A DNA stretch of 64,000 bases from Hymenobacter montanus (GCF_014699115.1 NZ_JACXAD010000018.1:56031-120030); one strand, 5' to 3'. Shown: positions 8,524-17,610, numbered from the stretch's first letter. Program-made: numbers and translations. The notes: generated from the sequence alone by a model not told the origin.

Positions 8524-8562
8524 CCACGGATTAGCACGGATTTTAGCGGATCTCACGGATTC
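8524..8562 (+). repeat. Degenerate short tandem repeat CACGGATT(TTAG)
   Basis: Four imperfect units containing CGGAT, spaced 10-12 bases, directly before the start of the conserved unknown gene (minus strand). Similar CACGGATTAGCACGGATT strings occur as intergenic repeats in other bacteria; function unknown. Confidence 0.6.
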
Positions 8563-8717
8563 TGGGAATGGTGTGAAGAGCAAAGCCCGTTAGGTAGGGT
8601 AAGTTGGGGAGCGTAAAAGCAGCCGTAAAGGTCCTCCAATCCAAGCAAGAATCACAAGTGGGGTGAAAGTGTCGTCTCCAAACTCGTGCTAACCTGTATT
8701 CTAAACAGCCAATCGCT

Positions 8718-8836
8718 TTCGCTTTTAGAACTTAAACTGAAATAAAGAGCCGGCTTAGGCCTAAAAAAGGCAATGTTCTACGTTCTAGGTTCTGAGCTCT
8801 AGGTTCTCCATTCTAACGCAGCAACCGTCGAAGCAG
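8718..8836. repeat. Interspersed repeat, family B copy 1
   Basis: Begins TTCGCTTTTAGAACTTA and ends CGCAGCAACCGTCGAAGCAG, sharing both ends and the core TTCTGAGCTCTAGGTTCT with the second copy at 54723-54861. Internal inverted repeats are weaker in this copy. It lies just after the stop codon of the Fe-S protein gene. Confidence 0.82.
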
Positions 8837-8853
8837 TGAAGGCAAACGGCCGC

Positions 8854-9747
8854 TTAGGCGTTGATGCCTTCCGCGGAAGCCACCAGCTCGGCGAGGTCAA
8901 ACACCTGCACGCGGCTTTCCTGTTCCTTGTTCTTCACGCCGTCGCTCATCATGGTCATGCAGAAGGGGCAGCTCACGGCAATGATGCTGCCCTGTAAATC
9001 GTGCGGGCCGGGGGAGTTGGTTTCGGTTTCCACCCCGCCCAGGTTAGCCAGGGCTTCGGCCGCGCCGCTCAGCGTGGCGAGGGCTTCTTCGGTGCGCTCG
9101 ATGTTGATTTCCTTGCGGCCCGGCTCGGCTTCCTTCCACATCTGGGCCCCTCCGGCGCCGCAGCAGAGACCATTGGCCCGGCTGCGCTTCATTTCTACTA
9201 GGTCGGCGTCGAGGGCGGCGAGCACGTCGCGCGGGGCCTCGTAGATGTTGTTGGCGCGGCCTAGGTAGCAGGAATCGTGGAAGGTGATGCGGCGGCCTTT
9301 AAAGCTTTCGCCGCCACTAACTCCCACCTTGCCTTCGTTGATAAGCTGCTGCAGGAAAGTGCTGTGATGAATAACCTCGTACTCGCCCCCCAGCGCGGGG
9401 TATTCATTTTTGATGGTATTAAAGCAGTGCGGGCAGGCGGTCACGATTTTCTTGATGCCGTAGCCATTCATCGTCGTGATGTTCTGCATAGCCTGCATCT
9501 GGAAGAGAAACTCGTTGCCGGCGCGCTTGGCTGGGTCGCCGGTGCAGGATTCTTCCAGGCCAAGTACGGCGTAATTGATGCCCACGTGGTCGAGAATGCG
9601 CACGAAGGCGCGGGTCACGCGTTTGTAGCGGTCGTCGAAGGCGCCGGCGCAGCCCACCCAGAACAAGATTTCGGGCGACTCATTGCGGGCCGCCAGGTCG
9701 GCCATAACAGGAACGGTAATTTGGCGCTTGGTTGCTTCAGGGGTCAT
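8854..9747 (-). CDS. (Fe-S)-binding protein with CCG cysteine-rich domains (HdrD/GlcF-like)
   Basis: Electron-transfer subunit of 297 residues related to heterodisulfide reductase HdrB/D and glycolate oxidase GlcF. Two cysteine-rich CCG repeats are visible: WVGCAG with CPHC in the first half, and SCYLGR, CCGAGG and CPFC in the second. Such repeats bind a noncubane [4Fe-4S] cluster. It starts 90 bases downstream of the membrane ferredoxin gene on the same strand; the pair is presumably one complex passing electrons between the quinone pool and an unidentified cytosolic partner. No flavin or disulfide-reductase subunit is present next to it. Confidence 0.92.
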   Translation of the reverse strand: MTPEATKRQITVPVMADLAARNESPEILFWVGCAGAFDDRYKRVTRAFVRILDHVGINYAVLGLEESCTGDPAKRAGNEFLFQMQAMQNITTMNGYGIKKIVTACPHCFNTIKNEYPALGGEYEVIHHSTFLQQLINEGKVGVSGGESFKGRRITFHDSCYLGRANNIYEAPRDVLAALDADLVEMKRSRANGLCCGAGGAQMWKEAEPGRKEINIERTEEALATLSGAAEALANLGGVETETNSPGPHDLQGSIIAVSCPFCMTMMSDGVKNKEQESRVQVFDLAELVASAEGINA

Positions 9748-9837
9748 GCTGGTGGTCTAGGTGGCGCAAAGTCGCGCGGAGGCGGAGAGGGAAGGGAGAT
9801 CCGGCGAAGTCGGTTCCGGCCTCGCCAAACTTGATTC

Positions 9838-11247
9838 TTAACGGGGCGAAACCTCGGGCGCAGCGCTGCTGGCCGCGGACTTCTCCGCCGCGAACAAATC
9901 GTCGGCCCAGTTGAAGCGGTCGGAAGGCGAGAAAGCCCACGGGGCCCCGTTGTTTTCGATGTTAGAGAACATGACGTTGAGCGAGTTGGGGGCGGCCGAC
10001 TCTTCCAGCACCAGGAAGCGCCGCATCTCGATAATGCTCTCCAAGGGGTTGATGTTTACCGGGCAGCTCTCGACGCAGGCATTGCAGGTGGTGCAGGCCC
10101 AGAGCTCTTCGGGCGTCACTTTCCCGCGCAGCAGAGTGGCATTGGCCAGGTCCGTAACGGGCTCGTGCTTGGCCTCGGGGCCGTACACGTTAGGCCGGAA
10201 GATGAGGGGCGAATTATACTTCTCCTCCAGCCGGTCGCGCGTGTCCATAATGATTTTGCGCGGTGAGAGCAGCTTACCAGTGAGGTTGGCCGGGCACACC
10301 GAGGTGCAGCGCCCGCACTCGGTGCAGGAGTAAGCGTTCATCAGGTTAGTCCAGGGCAGATCCTCCACGTCCTTGGCGCCGAAGGTGGTAGGTGCCACGG
10401 CCGAGCCATCGGGCGCGGTAGGGGGGGGCGGCACCACGTAGCTGGGGTCCATCATGGCCTTCACCTCGTGCGTGATACTTTCCACGTTGCTGAACTGCCC
10501 CTGCGGAATCAGGCGCGAGTACCACACGTTGGGAAACGAGATGATGATATGGAAGTGCTTGGAGCTGGGCAGATAATTCAGAAATAGGAAGATACCCACG
10601 ATGTGCGACCACCAGCCCACGCGCTCCAGCACGTGCAGCAGGCTTTCGTTGGCCGGGAAAATCCCAGTGAGCAGGCTGCTGATGGGGAAGACGCCGGGCA
10701 GGTCCTGGCCCCGTAGCTGGTGCAGCTTCAGGTCGGCGGTATTCATCGTGAACAGGGCCGCCATCAGAATCACCTCGATGTAGAGAATGATGTTGGCGTC
10801 GAGCTTGGGCCAGGCGCGCAGCTCGACACCGCTGAGGCGGCGGACGGGCTGACGGCGGTTGCGGCGCCACCAGAAAGCAGCAACGGCAATAATCACCAAC
10901 GCGCCCAGGATCTCATTGGTAGCCATCAGGGCGTTATACACGGGCCCAAGCAGGCTCAGGAAGCGGTGAGTACCAAAAAGACCGTCGATGACAATCTCCA
11001 GAACCTCTACGTTAATCACCAAAAAGCCTACGTACACAACCAGATGCAGGAAGGCCGGCGTGAGCCGCTTAAACATTTTCTGCTGGCCGAAAGCCACCAG
11101 CAGGGTCTTTTTGAACCGTTCAGCAGCGTGGCCGCTCATGTCCCGGTCGCGCCCGACGAGGATGTTAGCCCGAATCTTCCGGACCTGCCACGCGAAAAGG
11201 CCAAAAGCTGCTACCAGCAGCAAGAAAAAAATGAGGTGCTCCAACAT
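9838..11247 (-). CDS. Membrane-bound (Fe-S)-binding oxidoreductase with two 4Fe-4S clusters
   Basis: Membrane electron-transfer protein of 469 residues. The N-terminal half has about five or six helices resembling the haem-b binding NarI/HdrE-type membrane domain. The C-terminal half has two ferredoxin motifs, CTECGRCTSVCP and CTTCNACVESCP (about residues 305-390). The start was set at ATG 11247 (MLEHLIFFLLL), the beginning of the first membrane segment; a near-consensus -7 box TACCTTTA lies only 5 bases upstream of it. It forms an operon with the HdrD/GlcF-like gene downstream. Confidence 0.92.
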   Translation of the reverse strand: MLEHLIFFLLLVAAFGLFAWQVRKIRANILVGRDRDMSGHAAERFKKTLLVAFGQQKMFKRLTPAFLHLVVYVGFLVINVEVLEIVIDGLFGTHRFLSLLGPVYNALMATNEILGALVIIAVAAFWWRRNRRQPVRRLSGVELRAWPKLDANIILYIEVILMAALFTMNTADLKLHQLRGQDLPGVFPISSLLTGIFPANESLLHVLERVGWWSHIVGIFLFLNYLPSSKHFHIIISFPNVWYSRLIPQGQFSNVESITHEVKAMMDPSYVVPPPPTAPDGSAVAPTTFGAKDVEDLPWTNLMNAYSCTECGRCTSVCPANLTGKLLSPRKIIMDTRDRLEEKYNSPLIFRPNVYGPEAKHEPVTDLANATLLRGKVTPEELWACTTCNACVESCPVNINPLESIIEMRRFLVLEESAAPNSLNVMFSNIENNGAPWAFSPSDRFNWADDLFAAEKSAASSAAPEVSPR

Positions 11248-11375
11248 GCGGGTAAAGGTAAGGAAGCGGGAACGTTTGGGGTGCAATATACTCGGCATGC
11301 CGAATACTTTGCCGGAGGAAGCTCGCCACCCGATACTTTTTTTACTCTACATCTTGCGCCATGGTTTTGGTTTCG

Positions 11376-11383
11376 TACCTTTG
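11376..11383 (+). promoter_or_regulatory. -7 promoter box TACCTTTG for tRNA-Phe
   Basis: Exact TAnnTTTG match, with a TTG 19 bases upstream at 11354-11356 as a plausible -33 element. The mature tRNA starts 33 bases downstream of the box. Confidence 0.75.
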
Positions 11384-11416
11384 CGGTCCCCAAAGCATAC
11401 TGCTGCGGCGGGAAAC

Positions 11417-11489
<73 letters not shown>

Positions 11490-11490
11490 C

Positions 11491-11526
11491 AAAAAAGGCC
11501 TCTAGCATTGCGCCAGAGGCCTTTTT
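11491..11526 (+). terminator. Intrinsic terminator of tRNA-Phe
   Basis: AAAAAAGGCCTCT pairs with AGAGGCCTTTTT around a loop, starting 2 bases past the tRNA. Confidence 0.9.
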
Positions 11527-11758
11527 GTTTCTTGGGAGGACGGTTTAGGGAAAGTCGCTGATGTTCGGTTGCGTCGATGCCCACACCTTTCTTTATCGGG
11601 TCTGCTGGTGCTCTACGTTAAGTACATGGGTTATCGGGAGTACATCTTAACGAAACGAATGTTCACTCTCACTCATGTAGTAGAGCGGCCGCCTTTAGGG
11701 TGTTAAGTAGTTACCCGTAGCACCTGCTCTGTTCCGCCGTAGAGGCTGGCGCTTCGGG

Positions 11759-12676
11759 CTACTGGGTGATGGGGCGGACCTGATAGCCTTGCTCCCGCAG
11801 GAGGGCGAGTACGCCTTTAGGACCGCCCAGGTGGCCGGCGCCTACCGCGAAAAAGGTGGGCTGGGCCGCGGCCATCTTTTCTATGCCGGCTATCCAGCGC
11901 TGGTTACGGGCATCGATTAGCAATTCGCTGTACTTCGGAAGCCCAAACACACTTTTAGTGGTCATTTCGTGGAGTGCTTCTACTTGCTGCGCTTTGTAAA
12001 GGGCTACCATTTGCTGCACTTCCTGCTTGGTCTCCGCCTCTCTATCGACCGTAGCGGTCAGCATCTTGCTTTGCTCCGCGTACGGAATCTTGTCGAAGAT
12101 GCCTAATTGATCCTGCATGGTTTCGAGGCCCAGGACTTCCTTTTTCTGGGATTTCGCCATTTCTACGAAAGCCATCTCGTAGCTGGCGGGCGGGCAGCCT
12201 AGTGCGGCAGGTATCAGCAGGGCACCTAGCAGAAACGGCTTCATGGTGCTTACCTGATCGATGGGTACGTGGGCCTGGGCCTCCAGGTAGGCTCCTACGC
12301 GGGTATACTCGGCGGGCGAGAGAAGCTGCCGCAGGCTCTGGCCACCCTGCATCATCATGCCCGTTTGGGCTTGCTGGGCCATGCTGGGGTCGTCCATATC
12401 CAGCTCTAGTACCACCTGCTTGCTTTTGCTCACGGCTTGCTTCACCGATTCCGCCATGTTCATATCAGTGGGGCACATCATGTGGAAGGTTCCAAACACG
12501 TACGAAGGCGTACCCAGCCTCTTGCCCGATACTTCCCAGAGTAGGGAGTTGGCTGACGCATCGGTGGTAGCAGCCGGGGCCTTAGGAACTGATTTAGTAA
12601 TTTTCTTTTGGGCCTGGACGGTAAGCGAGGTTAACAGCAATGCTGCCCCGAAGACAATTTTCCGAGAAAGATTCAT
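11759..12676 (-). CDS. TraB/GumN family secreted protein
   Basis: Exported protein of 305 residues with a signal peptide ending near VQAQ (residue 22). The TraB/GumN pattern is clear: SYVFGTFHMMCP near residue 60 (the GTxH metal-binding motif), a VLELDMDD segment, and a C-terminal AVGAGHLGGPKGVLALL. TraB/GumN proteins include metal-dependent peptidases such as TIKI; the molecular role in bacteria is poorly defined. It stands alone, convergent with the tRNA. Confidence 0.9.
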   Translation of the reverse strand: MNLSRKIVFGAALLLTSLTVQAQKKITKSVPKAPAATTDASANSLLWEVSGKRLGTPSYVFGTFHMMCPTDMNMAESVKQAVSKSKQVVLELDMDDPSMAQQAQTGMMMQGGQSLRQLLSPAEYTRVGAYLEAQAHVPIDQVSTMKPFLLGALLIPAALGCPPASYEMAFVEMAKSQKKEVLGLETMQDQLGIFDKIPYAEQSKMLTATVDREAETKQEVQQMVALYKAQQVEALHEMTTKSVFGLPKYSELLIDARNQRWIAGIEKMAAAQPTFFAVGAGHLGGPKGVLALLREQGYQVRPITQ

Positions 12677-13128
12677 GAGAATATTAAGAATGAGGGGTGA
12701 AGACGGCTATTAATTCGTCGGACCCACCCATTCATTACAGCCTCGTCTCACTGATTTTCCAGTAACCGCATAAACACTCGCTCAGCGGAGCGGCATGATT
12801 ACCCTGACTGAGCTGATATTGCGCCCGCAGGTCGTACAGCAACTCTCTGGTCGTTGCTGGTTCTTTCCCTAACGAGATCGCGACAACTCACCCTGCTGGA
12901 ATCCCGCCACGTAAGCCCCCGCGACCTCGGGGTTAGTACCCGCACACGAGGACAGGCTGAGCGCAAAACTCTACCAACAGACCTTTGCTGTCGGAGTCGC
13001 CAGCCGGCCCAGCCTTTAAATTTAGCTGAGTTAGGCAGTATCAGGCCGGGGCGCGGCAGCAGAGCCGCGGGCTGGCGCCCGATTTATCTTCGGGAAATTA
13101 AATGCCGGCTTTCGCGTTATCGCTCCGA
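12677..13128. other. Intergenic region, nothing recognised
   Basis: About 450 bases between divergent genes. No open frame with coding character, no clear repeat and no full TAnnTTTG match was seen; both promoters must lie here. Confidence 0.6.
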
Positions 13129-14988
13129 ATGTATACCCGCTTTCTACGGTACTGGTTAGGAGTGCTTGGGCTCGTCCTTGGCTGGCCCGCGGCGTGGGCC
13201 CAAACCCCCACGCTGGACCCTAATGCTCCCAACCAGCCCACTCTGGCTACGCCGCCCGTGCCCCCGGCTGCCCCTGCGCCCGTTGCGCCGCGCAGACGGC
13301 TATCTCACCCTCGCGTGCTGCTGCTCGATGCCGAAGCGGCTGACCGGCCCCTGCTGCGTCGCTACAAGCTCAAAGCCATCGTGCCCGACTCGCTCAGTGC
13401 GCTACGCGCCGTGCGGGAGCTGGTGCTTGCGCTCCAGGGCGATGCCTACCTCACCGCCTCGGCCGATGCCATGCGCTGGACCCGCGATACTATGCGCGTG
13501 CAGCTGTACGTGGGCCAGCCATTTCGCTGGGCTTACCTGCGCAACGCCAACCTGGGCGATGGTTTACTCACGCGGGCCGGCTACCGCGAGAAGCTCTTTC
13601 GCCACCGCCCTTTCTTGCCCGAAGACTGGGCCCGGCTCCAGGAACGCATCCTGGTAGAAGCCGAAAACCAAGGCTTCCCATTCGCCACGGTGGGCCTGGA
13701 CTCCATTCAGCTCCGTGACCATGACATCGCGGGCCGCGTGGTGCTAAAACGGGGGCGGGCGGTGGTGTTCGACTCCCTCCAAGTGGTGGGCACCAGCAAA
13801 ACCAAGAAGCGCTTCCTGATCAAATACCTCCAGATTTTCCCCAACCAGCCGTTCAGCCAGCAGCGCGTGGCCGCGGCCGCCCAGCTGCTGCGGCAGCTGC
13901 CCTACGTGAAGCTGCGGGCCGAGCCCGAAGTTCGCTTTGCCCGGGGCCGGGCCCGGGTGTACCTGCTGCTCGACGAGCGGCCGTCCAACCAATTTGATGC
14001 CATCGTGGGCATCCTGCCCAACGCCGATGCCAACCAGCGCGGCGTGCAGTTTACCGGCGACGTCACCATCAACATCCGCAACATCAAGGGCGGGGGCAAG
14101 CAGCTGGGGGTGCAATGGCGCAAAAACGACGCCCTCTCGCAGCTGCTTGACGCCCAGTATGTGCACCCCAACTTCTTCGGTACCCCGCTGGAAGTGGCCG
14201 CCACCTTCAACCTGTACAAGCAGACCGACGCCTTTCTCACGTTGCGCCCCCGCCTGCAGGTGACTTACCCCACGAGCCGGGCCGGCCGCATCAGCTTCTT
14301 CGCGGAGCAGCGCGGCTCGTTTCTGCTCGATACCCTGCTCAAAAGGCGAACCCAGCTGCCCGAAAACATCGACTCGCAATATAACTCTTACGGCCTGGGC
14401 TACGCCTGGAACAGCCTCGACGACTTGTTCTTTCCGCACCGCGGCTACCTGATAAGCGGCCAAGGGGGGGTGGGCACGAAAACCATCAGCAAAAACCCGG
14501 CGGTGAAACCGGAACTGTACGATGGGGTGCTCCTGCGCTCAACTCAATATTCGTTTGGGCTGCGGGCCGAGCGCTACTTCCCCGTGAAGCGGGCCGGGGT
14601 GCTACTGCTACGCTTGCGCGGCGAGGGCCTACTTAGCCCGCGCCTGTTCACGAACGACTTGTTCCGGCTCGGGGGGCTGAATTCCTTGCGGGGATTCAGC
14701 GAAAATCAGTTTTACAGCAGCTCCTACGCCGTGGCTACGGCCGAGTTCCGGCAGTTTATCAGTGCCGACTCTTACGTGTTTCTCTTCGCCGACCAAGCGT
14801 ATACGCGCCGTGACCTGGGCACGGGCCAGGACGGCCAGGTCGACCAGCCCACGGGCCTGGGCGCGGGCCTCAGCTTTCGCACGGCGGCGGGGCTGTTTCA
14901 ATTCGTGTACTCGCTAGGCCGCACCACCCAGCAGGCTTTCGAGCTGCGGTCTTCAAAAATCCACTTTGGGTTAACCAGTCGGTTCTAA
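13129..14988 (+). CDS. BamA/TamA family outer-membrane protein
   Basis: Omp85-superfamily outer-membrane barrel of about 619 residues. The signal peptide ends at AAWAQ. POTRA-like repeats occupy about residues 60-280, with VVFDSLQVVGTSKTKKRFL at the start of the last one; the remaining half is a 16-strand type barrel containing the conserved LRGF motif (GGLNSLRGFSENQFY) and ending in the terminal phenylalanine expected for outer-membrane proteins. The start at 13129 gives a standard signal peptide; an in-frame ATG 27 bases upstream is possible. The size fits a TamA-like or accessory BamA paralogue better than the main BamA. Confidence 0.9.
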   Translation: MYTRFLRYWLGVLGLVLGWPAAWAQTPTLDPNAPNQPTLATPPVPPAAPAPVAPRRRLSHPRVLLLDAEAADRPLLRRYKLKAIVPDSLSALRAVRELVLALQGDAYLTASADAMRWTRDTMRVQLYVGQPFRWAYLRNANLGDGLLTRAGYREKLFRHRPFLPEDWARLQERILVEAENQGFPFATVGLDSIQLRDHDIAGRVVLKRGRAVVFDSLQVVGTSKTKKRFLIKYLQIFPNQPFSQQRVAAAAQLLRQLPYVKLRAEPEVRFARGRARVYLLLDERPSNQFDAIVGILPNADANQRGVQFTGDVTINIRNIKGGGKQLGVQWRKNDALSQLLDAQYVHPNFFGTPLEVAATFNLYKQTDAFLTLRPRLQVTYPTSRAGRISFFAEQRGSFLLDTLLKRRTQLPENIDSQYNSYGLGYAWNSLDDLFFPHRGYLISGQGGVGTKTISKNPAVKPELYDGVLLRSTQYSFGLRAERYFPVKRAGVLLLRLRGEGLLSPRLFTNDLFRLGGLNSLRGFSENQFYSSSYAVATAEFRQFISADSYVFLFADQAYTRRDLGTGQDGQVDQPTGLGAGLSFRTAAGLFQFVYSLGRTTQQAFELRSSKIHFGLTSRF

Positions 14989-15318
14989 GGTTAGGGGAAG
15001 AGAAAGATTTCGCCTCCGCCGCATCGGTTAGCTGGGTGTTCGGGTGTGTCGCAGCCTCATTGGTGAGGTGGGCATCGTTCGGGCGGAAGTTGTTCTGGCG
15101 GAACATCACCCTGACGCGGTACAGGCAGCGCTCTACGCCATTTCGTCGGTTGTTTTGGGCGGCGAGAACGACTTTCCGCCACAGTGACCGGAATCACTAA
15201 AATTCTGCCAAAAAATCCGCCAATTCAACTGATATCCAGGCTCCGTAGCTCTCAATTGAGATTGGTACATCATTTGTCATAGTCCCTGCGAAGCCGCTCC
15301 TAAAACCGGCTCCTTGCC
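14989..15318. other. Intergenic region upstream of the Hsp20 gene
   Basis: 330 bases without a gene. A small inverted repeat AGTGA-N6-TCACT (about 15184-15199) could be an operator or stem before the heat-shock gene; otherwise nothing is recognised. Confidence 0.5.
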
Positions 15319-15702
15319 ATGAAATTCATCAGCCCCCAATTCATCCGTACCATTGCCCCGCAGCTCGACCTGCTCAATACCATTGGCGGTGGCGTGGCTC
15401 AGCCCCAGGTGCGAATTGACCAGCGCCCTCAAGGCGTGATTTTGCGCGTGGCCATGCCTACCGTGCCGGCCGAAAGCTTCCGGGTAGTGCTCAACCAGCA
15501 GCGCCTGACAGTGTTCGGCGAGTACCGCCACGAGCCCACCGACCAACTGGCCGCGCCGCTCTTCATGCAAACCCTCGACCTGCCCAATAACCTCGACCTG
15601 GCTCGCATCGACGCCGTGCACGAGGGCCACGAGCTACAGGTCCGCATTCCCTTCCTGAATGCTACCGACCAGCAGCGCGAAATCAACATTCGCCACAATT
15701 AA
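15319..15702 (+). CDS. Hsp20/alpha-crystallin family small heat-shock protein
   Basis: Small ATP-independent holdase chaperone of 127 residues. The alpha-crystallin domain spans about residues 30-127 with the strands LRVAMPTVPAESFRVVL, LTVFGEYR and the closing LQVRIPF. The core is somewhat divergent; the final A-x-x-x-n-G-v-L motif of typical Hsp20 is replaced by HEGHELQVRIPF. It is a single gene followed by a hairpin terminator. Confidence 0.85.
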   Translation: MKFISPQFIRTIAPQLDLLNTIGGGVAQPQVRIDQRPQGVILRVAMPTVPAESFRVVLNQQRLTVFGEYRHEPTDQLAAPLFMQTLDLPNNLDLARIDAVHEGHELQVRIPFLNATDQQREINIRHN

Positions 15703-15770
15703 CCAATTGATTCTAGGTTGCTTGTTTTTGGTGCAGCCGTCGGACCTGACCGGCCGCCAGCAACTATTTT

Positions 15771-15827
15771 CATAACGCCGGGACCGACCGGCACTGCAGT
15801 CCACTCATAACGCCGGGGCCGACCGGC
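15771..15827 (+). repeat. Two direct copies of a 22-bp unit
   Basis: CATAACGCCGGGACCGACCG and its one-mismatch copy start 35 bases apart (15771 and 15806), after the Hsp20 stop codon. A partial GACC..GACCGGCCG string lies just upstream. Confidence 0.75.
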
Positions 15828-15860
15828 CGCTCATTACGTTCTTCGGATTTCATTCTTGAG

Positions 15861-15890
15861 CCACCGCCCGCAGCGGTGGTTTTGTTTTTA
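15861..15890 (+). terminator. Intrinsic terminator after the Hsp20 gene
   Basis: CCACCGC and GCGGTGG around a 5-base loop, followed by a T-rich tract. Confidence 0.8.
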
Positions 15891-15973
15891 TAGACTTCGC
15901 TATCGTCATGCCGGGCTGAGCGGATAGTTCCGCACGACGAACCGTGTGGGCTAGCTGCTTGCTAATGAGTTGC

Positions 15974-16297
15974 TTACCAAAATAAGGGAATAAGCAGCAC
16001 GAAGCTCATTACCAGCGCCAGGTAGACCCACCCCATTACCTGGCCGCGGTAGCGGCGCGGCAGCCGGTTACTGAGTACCAGCATGGCCGCGATAACCAAG
16101 CCCAGATGCGCCACGAGGAACACCATCGTCTTCACCCAGTTGCTGACAATAGTGTTCTCGGCTTGGTACTGATTGGCCTCCCCAAGGCCCGAGGTGAGGT
16201 ACTGCAGGCCGTAAAAGGCTCCGGCTTCGAAGGTAATAAACAGCGCTAAGCCGACGAGCAGGGCCCCAGCGGAGGACTTTTCGGATACCTCGCCCAT
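15974..16297 (-). CDS. Small three-helix membrane protein of unknown function
   Basis: 107 residues with three strongly hydrophobic segments, about 10-30, 58-77 and 86-106. I do not recognise a family. The start at 16297 lies 5 bases downstream of the VF530-like stop codon, so it is translated from the same message. Confidence 0.72.
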   Translation of the reverse strand: MGEVSEKSSAGALLVGLALFITFEAGAFYGLQYLTSGLGEANQYQAENTIVSNWVKTMVFLVAHLGLVIAAMLVLSNRLPRRYRGQVMGWVYLALVMSFVLLIPLFW

Positions 16298-16302
16298 TGG
16301 AC

Positions 16303-16578
16303 TTAAGGGCGAGAGCGCCCCTGCACTTCTGCCGAGCGGGCCTTGATGTACAGCTCCTCTACCTTAGTCCGGGCCCAGGGTGTACGGCGCAGGAAGCTGA
16401 GGCAGGATTTGATGCTAGGATTTTCGGCGAAGCAGTTCATTCGCAGCCGGGCATCGAGCTCGGGCCAGCCGTAGGTGGCCACCAGGTATTCGAGAATGGC
16501 CGCGAGCGTCACACCGTGCAGCTCACGAATGAGGTGGCCGGATTCATCGCGGGCGTCGGCCGCACGGAGGAAAGACAT
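16303..16578 (-). CDS. VF530/DUF2132 family protein
   Basis: Small protein of 91 residues matching the VF530 fold family, described structurally as a putative DNA-binding protein. The family signature runs LHGVTLAAILEYLV and continues CFAENPSIKSCLSFLRRTPWAR. The start was placed at ATG 16578, which leaves the expected short N-terminus; upstream in-frame starts only add an unrelated extension. It is divergent from the GH25 gene and cotranscribed with the three-helix membrane protein. Confidence 0.88.
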   Translation of the reverse strand: MSFLRAADARDESGHLIRELHGVTLAAILEYLVATYGWPELDARLRMNCFAENPSIKSCLSFLRRTPWARTKVEELYIKARSAEVQGRSRP

Positions 16579-16651
16579 AAGCAGAAGGTCATTGAAAACG
16601 TGAAGTTGGTGAAATCTCCGGACCGGCACACGATGGGCCCCGGCCAGGCGT

Positions 16652-16659
16652 TATTTTTG
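16652..16659 (+). promoter_or_regulatory. -7 promoter box TATTTTTG for the GH25 gene
   Basis: Exact TAnnTTTG match 14 bases before the ATG, implying a leader of only about ten bases. Confidence 0.55.
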
Positions 16660-16673
16660 GCCAACCCTACCCT

Positions 16674-17528
16674 ATGCCGTCACTTTCCACCACCCGTCCC
16701 CAACGCCCTGGCCCGCCGTCGGTTCCGCGCCGCTCCTGGCGGTGGGGGCTGTTGGCGGCCCTGTTGCTGGGGCTCGTGGCCGGCTCTACGTACTACGTGC
16801 GCCACCGGGTTCAGGTGAACCGCTACGCCCGGCGCACTTGGGCGACCCTGACCAGGGGCGGGCTCACGGGCCGCGAAAGAACCCCGTTGCTGGCGGGCTA
16901 CTCGGTGCATGGCATCGACGTATCGGCCTACCAGGGGCGCATCGACTGGCCCGAAGTGGCCCGCAACCGGGTGCGCTTTGCTTTTATCAAAGCTAGTGAG
17001 GGAGCCACCTTGCGCGATGCGCGCTTTGCCCGCAACTGGCGCGAGGCCCGCGCCGCCGGCGTGCTCTGCGGTGCCTACCACTATTTCCAACCCAACCGCG
17101 ACGGCCGAGTGCAGGCCAACCTATTCGCCCGCACGGTGCCCTTGGCACCCGGCGACTTGCCGCCCGTGCTCGACGTCGAGGCAGCTAACTTCCACGACGT
17201 AGCCGTGCTGCGGCGCGAAGTAGCCCGCTGGCTGCGCCTCATCGAAGCGCACTACGGCGTGCGGCCTATTCTCTACTCCAACCACAGCTTCTACCAGCGG
17301 CACCTGGCCGGGCATTTCGACCGCTACCCGCTGTGGCTGGCTCATTACGAGGTAGCCCGCCCCACCATGCCCGCCAACAAGTGGATTATCTGGCAGCACT
17401 CCGACGAAGCCTACGTACCCGGCATCCGCGGTGTGGTAGATTTCAACGTATTTCAGGGCAATTTCGAGGACCTGCAGGCCCTGCGCATACCCGCCCCGAC
17501 CCCGCCCGCCAGCTCCGGCCGCCGATAG
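16674..17528 (+). CDS. Glycoside hydrolase family 25 lysozyme
   Basis: N-acetylmuramidase that cuts peptidoglycan. The 284-residue product has an N-terminal membrane anchor (about residues 24-42) and a GH25 domain (about 78-270). Catalytic-site residues are visible as D82 in HGIDVSAYQG, E109 in FIKASEG, and D167/E169 in VLDVEA. The C-terminus ends in a short Pro-rich tail. It probably acts in the periplasm, anchored to the inner membrane. A strong stem terminator follows. Confidence 0.94.
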   Translation: MPSLSTTRPQRPGPPSVPRRSWRWGLLAALLLGLVAGSTYYVRHRVQVNRYARRTWATLTRGGLTGRERTPLLAGYSVHGIDVSAYQGRIDWPEVARNRVRFAFIKASEGATLRDARFARNWREARAAGVLCGAYHYFQPNRDGRVQANLFARTVPLAPGDLPPVLDVEAANFHDVAVLRREVARWLRLIEAHYGVRPILYSNHSFYQRHLAGHFDRYPLWLAHYEVARPTMPANKWIIWQHSDEAYVPGIRGVVDFNVFQGNFEDLQALRIPAPTPPASSGRR

Positions 17529-17536
17529 GCGCAAAA

Positions 17537-17582
17537 AAGCTGCCCGGCTGGGCTTCCATAAAGGGAAGCCCGGCCGGGCAGC
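17537..17582 (+). terminator. Hairpin terminator between GH25 and the small secreted protein gene
   Basis: AGCTGCCCGGCTGGGCTTCC pairs with its near-complement across a 6-base loop; it is convergently placed and preceded by an A run, so it may act on both strands. Confidence 0.85.
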
Positions 17583-17610
17583 TAAAGAGTGGCTATGCCA
17601 AACGAGGAGC

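Larger units (their letters stand above)
8520..8853. other. Intergenic region with two repeats, no gene
   Basis: 334 bases without a credible open frame. It holds a degenerate GGATT tandem array (8524-8562) and repeat family B copy 1 (8718-8836). The stretch in between shows nothing recognisable. Confidence 0.75.

Noticed and set aside
15771..15827. CRISPR array at the 22-bp direct repeats
   Set aside because: Only two repeats, spacer of 13 bases, no cas genes.
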